Source of the DNA: Lentisphaerota bacterium
Lineage (GTDB): Bacteria > Verrucomicrobiota > Kiritimatiellia > RFP12 > UBA3636
Direction of reading: 5' to 3'
Assembly (NCBI GenBank): GCA_012511845.1
Contig: JAAZFF010000179.1
Coordinates: 1 to 6,045 of the forward strand
DNA: 6,045 nt
This document shows positions 5,527-6,045 of the stretch, one piece after another; the stretch's first letter is position 1, and each line of letters starts with the position of its first letter. A program made the position numbers and the translations under genes. Under the pieces are notes generated by a model. That model made no database searches. It had not been told where the DNA came from and saw only the letters and a list, made by a program, of their open reading frames with translations.

Positions 5527-6045
5527 TTATCTCCTGTTCTGTCTGAGTCGTGCTTCCACATCAAGCAAGCGCCTTGCTACGTCTTTATTACGCTCATCGC
5601 CTCTGTCCGGAATGATTTCCAATAATTCTCTAAGTATAATTGCCGCTTTTTCCCACTCACGGGTATTAATTGCGTGATCTGCCTGCCAGCTTCTGTCGAG
5701 GTATGTCTGCTGGAGATCGTTTTCTGCTTTTGCCAATTCTGAAACAGCATCGTTAAAGAAATCCGGTTTGGGTTCTATAGTTTCAAGGTAGGCAGCGCAT
5801 GATTTGTATGCCTGCATAGCGGCAAACAGATTGTTGGGGCTAACGTCTCTCTCATCAGAAAATTTTCTTGCCAGAATAAGTTCTTCATAAGCCAGCTCTA
5901 AAAGTTTATCACTTGAAAACTCTACAGCCGACAATCCAAGATCAGTTCTACCGAAAGCTTCGATCTCTTCCCGCGGTTGATTAAACGCGGCTGGGCCGCT
6001 TCTGTTTCGCACCCATGCCTGTTTTACATTGCCATCTATGATGAC
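5527..6045 (-). CDS. Helical TPR-like protein of unknown function, N-terminus outside window
   Basis: The last 172 residues of a longer protein: the minus-strand frame stays open to the window edge, reading V-I-I-D-G-N-V-K-Q-A-W before the GTG at 6012, which is therefore probably an internal valine. The visible part (numbered from the edge) has a polar, proline/glycine-containing segment to about residue 45, then amphipathic helices: 46-62 (L-L-E-L-A-Y-E-E-L), 71-90, 97-116, and a helix pair at 118-143 and 152-168. The W-Q-A-D-H-A-I-N-T-R-E-W-E-K-A-A-I-I-L-R-E-L-L-E-I-I-P-D stretch (120-146) matches the general shape of a tetratricopeptide repeat ending in the usual proline. Such repeats mediate protein-protein contacts. 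It lies 1 base upstream of the PEGA gene and leads the visible operon, so a partner or scaffold role for the exported products is possible. The missing N-terminus could hold the defining domain. Confidence 0.72.
   Translation of the reverse strand, partial: VIIDGNVKQAWVRNRSGPAAFNQPREEIEAFGRTDLGLSAVEFSSDKLLELAYEELILARKFSDERDVSPNNLFAAMQAYKSCAAYLETIEPKPDFFNDAVSELAKAENDLQQTYLDRSWQADHAINTREWEKAAIILRELLEIIPDRGDERNKDVARRLLDVEARLRQNRR
5531..5535 (-). promoter_or_regulatory. Strong Shine-Dalgarno (AGGAG) for the PEGA gene
   Basis: AGGAG on the minus strand lies within the last codons of the preceding gene, 5 bases before the ATG at 5525. The stop TAA (5529-5527) falls inside the spacer, giving TAA-A-ATG. 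This decides the start codon and implies translational coupling of the two genes. Confidence 0.8.

Noticed and set aside
5526..5564. TTG 5564 or ATG 5561 as start of the PEGA protein
   Set aside because: These would overlap the preceding gene and lack a ribosome site, while ATG 5525 has AGGAG at ideal spacing.
1..6045. CRISPR array, tRNA/rRNA, transposase or phage genes
   Set aside because: No regularly spaced identical repeats, cloverleaf-like sequence or mobile-element protein motifs were seen on either strand.

Overview
The window is an ordinary-looking bacterial chromosomal segment of moderate GC content with two convergent gene groups. There are no RNA genes, insertion sequences, CRISPR arrays or phage genes that I can see. 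A signal peptide, a lipoprotein, a PEGA-repeat protein and a DUF4380-type protein point to a bacterium with an elaborate envelope, probably Gram-negative. This combination, with a 'group X' type phosphofructokinase, would fit the Planctomycetes-Verrucomicrobia-Lentisphaerae neighbourhood. That placement is an inference of low certainty, since no marker gene is present.

Plus strand, 3-2007: two sugar-phosphate kinases from unrelated superfamilies lie head to tail, 7 bases apart. The first is the C-terminal three quarters or so of an ATP-type 6-phosphofructokinase (PfkA superfamily); its start lies before the window. The second is a complete 315-residue PfkB-family kinase closest in motifs to 1-phosphofructokinase/tagatose-6-phosphate kinase. 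Together they suggest a glycolytic entry unit that phosphorylates sugar monophosphates to bisphosphates.

Convergent gap, 2008-2143: about 136 bases with no gene. It holds an imperfect inverted repeat that also contains a 9-base direct repeat, and a bulged hairpin just beyond the end of the minus-strand group. No classical U-tract terminator is evident.

Minus strand, 6045 down to 2144: four tightly packed genes, evidently one operon. In order of transcription they are: a helical, TPR-like protein cut by the window edge; a membrane-anchored or secreted protein with five PEGA repeats; a secreted helical protein with features of the alpha/alpha-toroid fold; and a DUF4380-type (galactose-mutarotase-like) lipoprotein. 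Junctions are a 1-base gap, an 11-base overlap and a 9-base gap, so translation is probably coupled. All three complete products carry export signals, so this looks like an envelope or periplasmic module with a possible carbohydrate connection. Its function is unknown, and it is the part of the window most worth following up.
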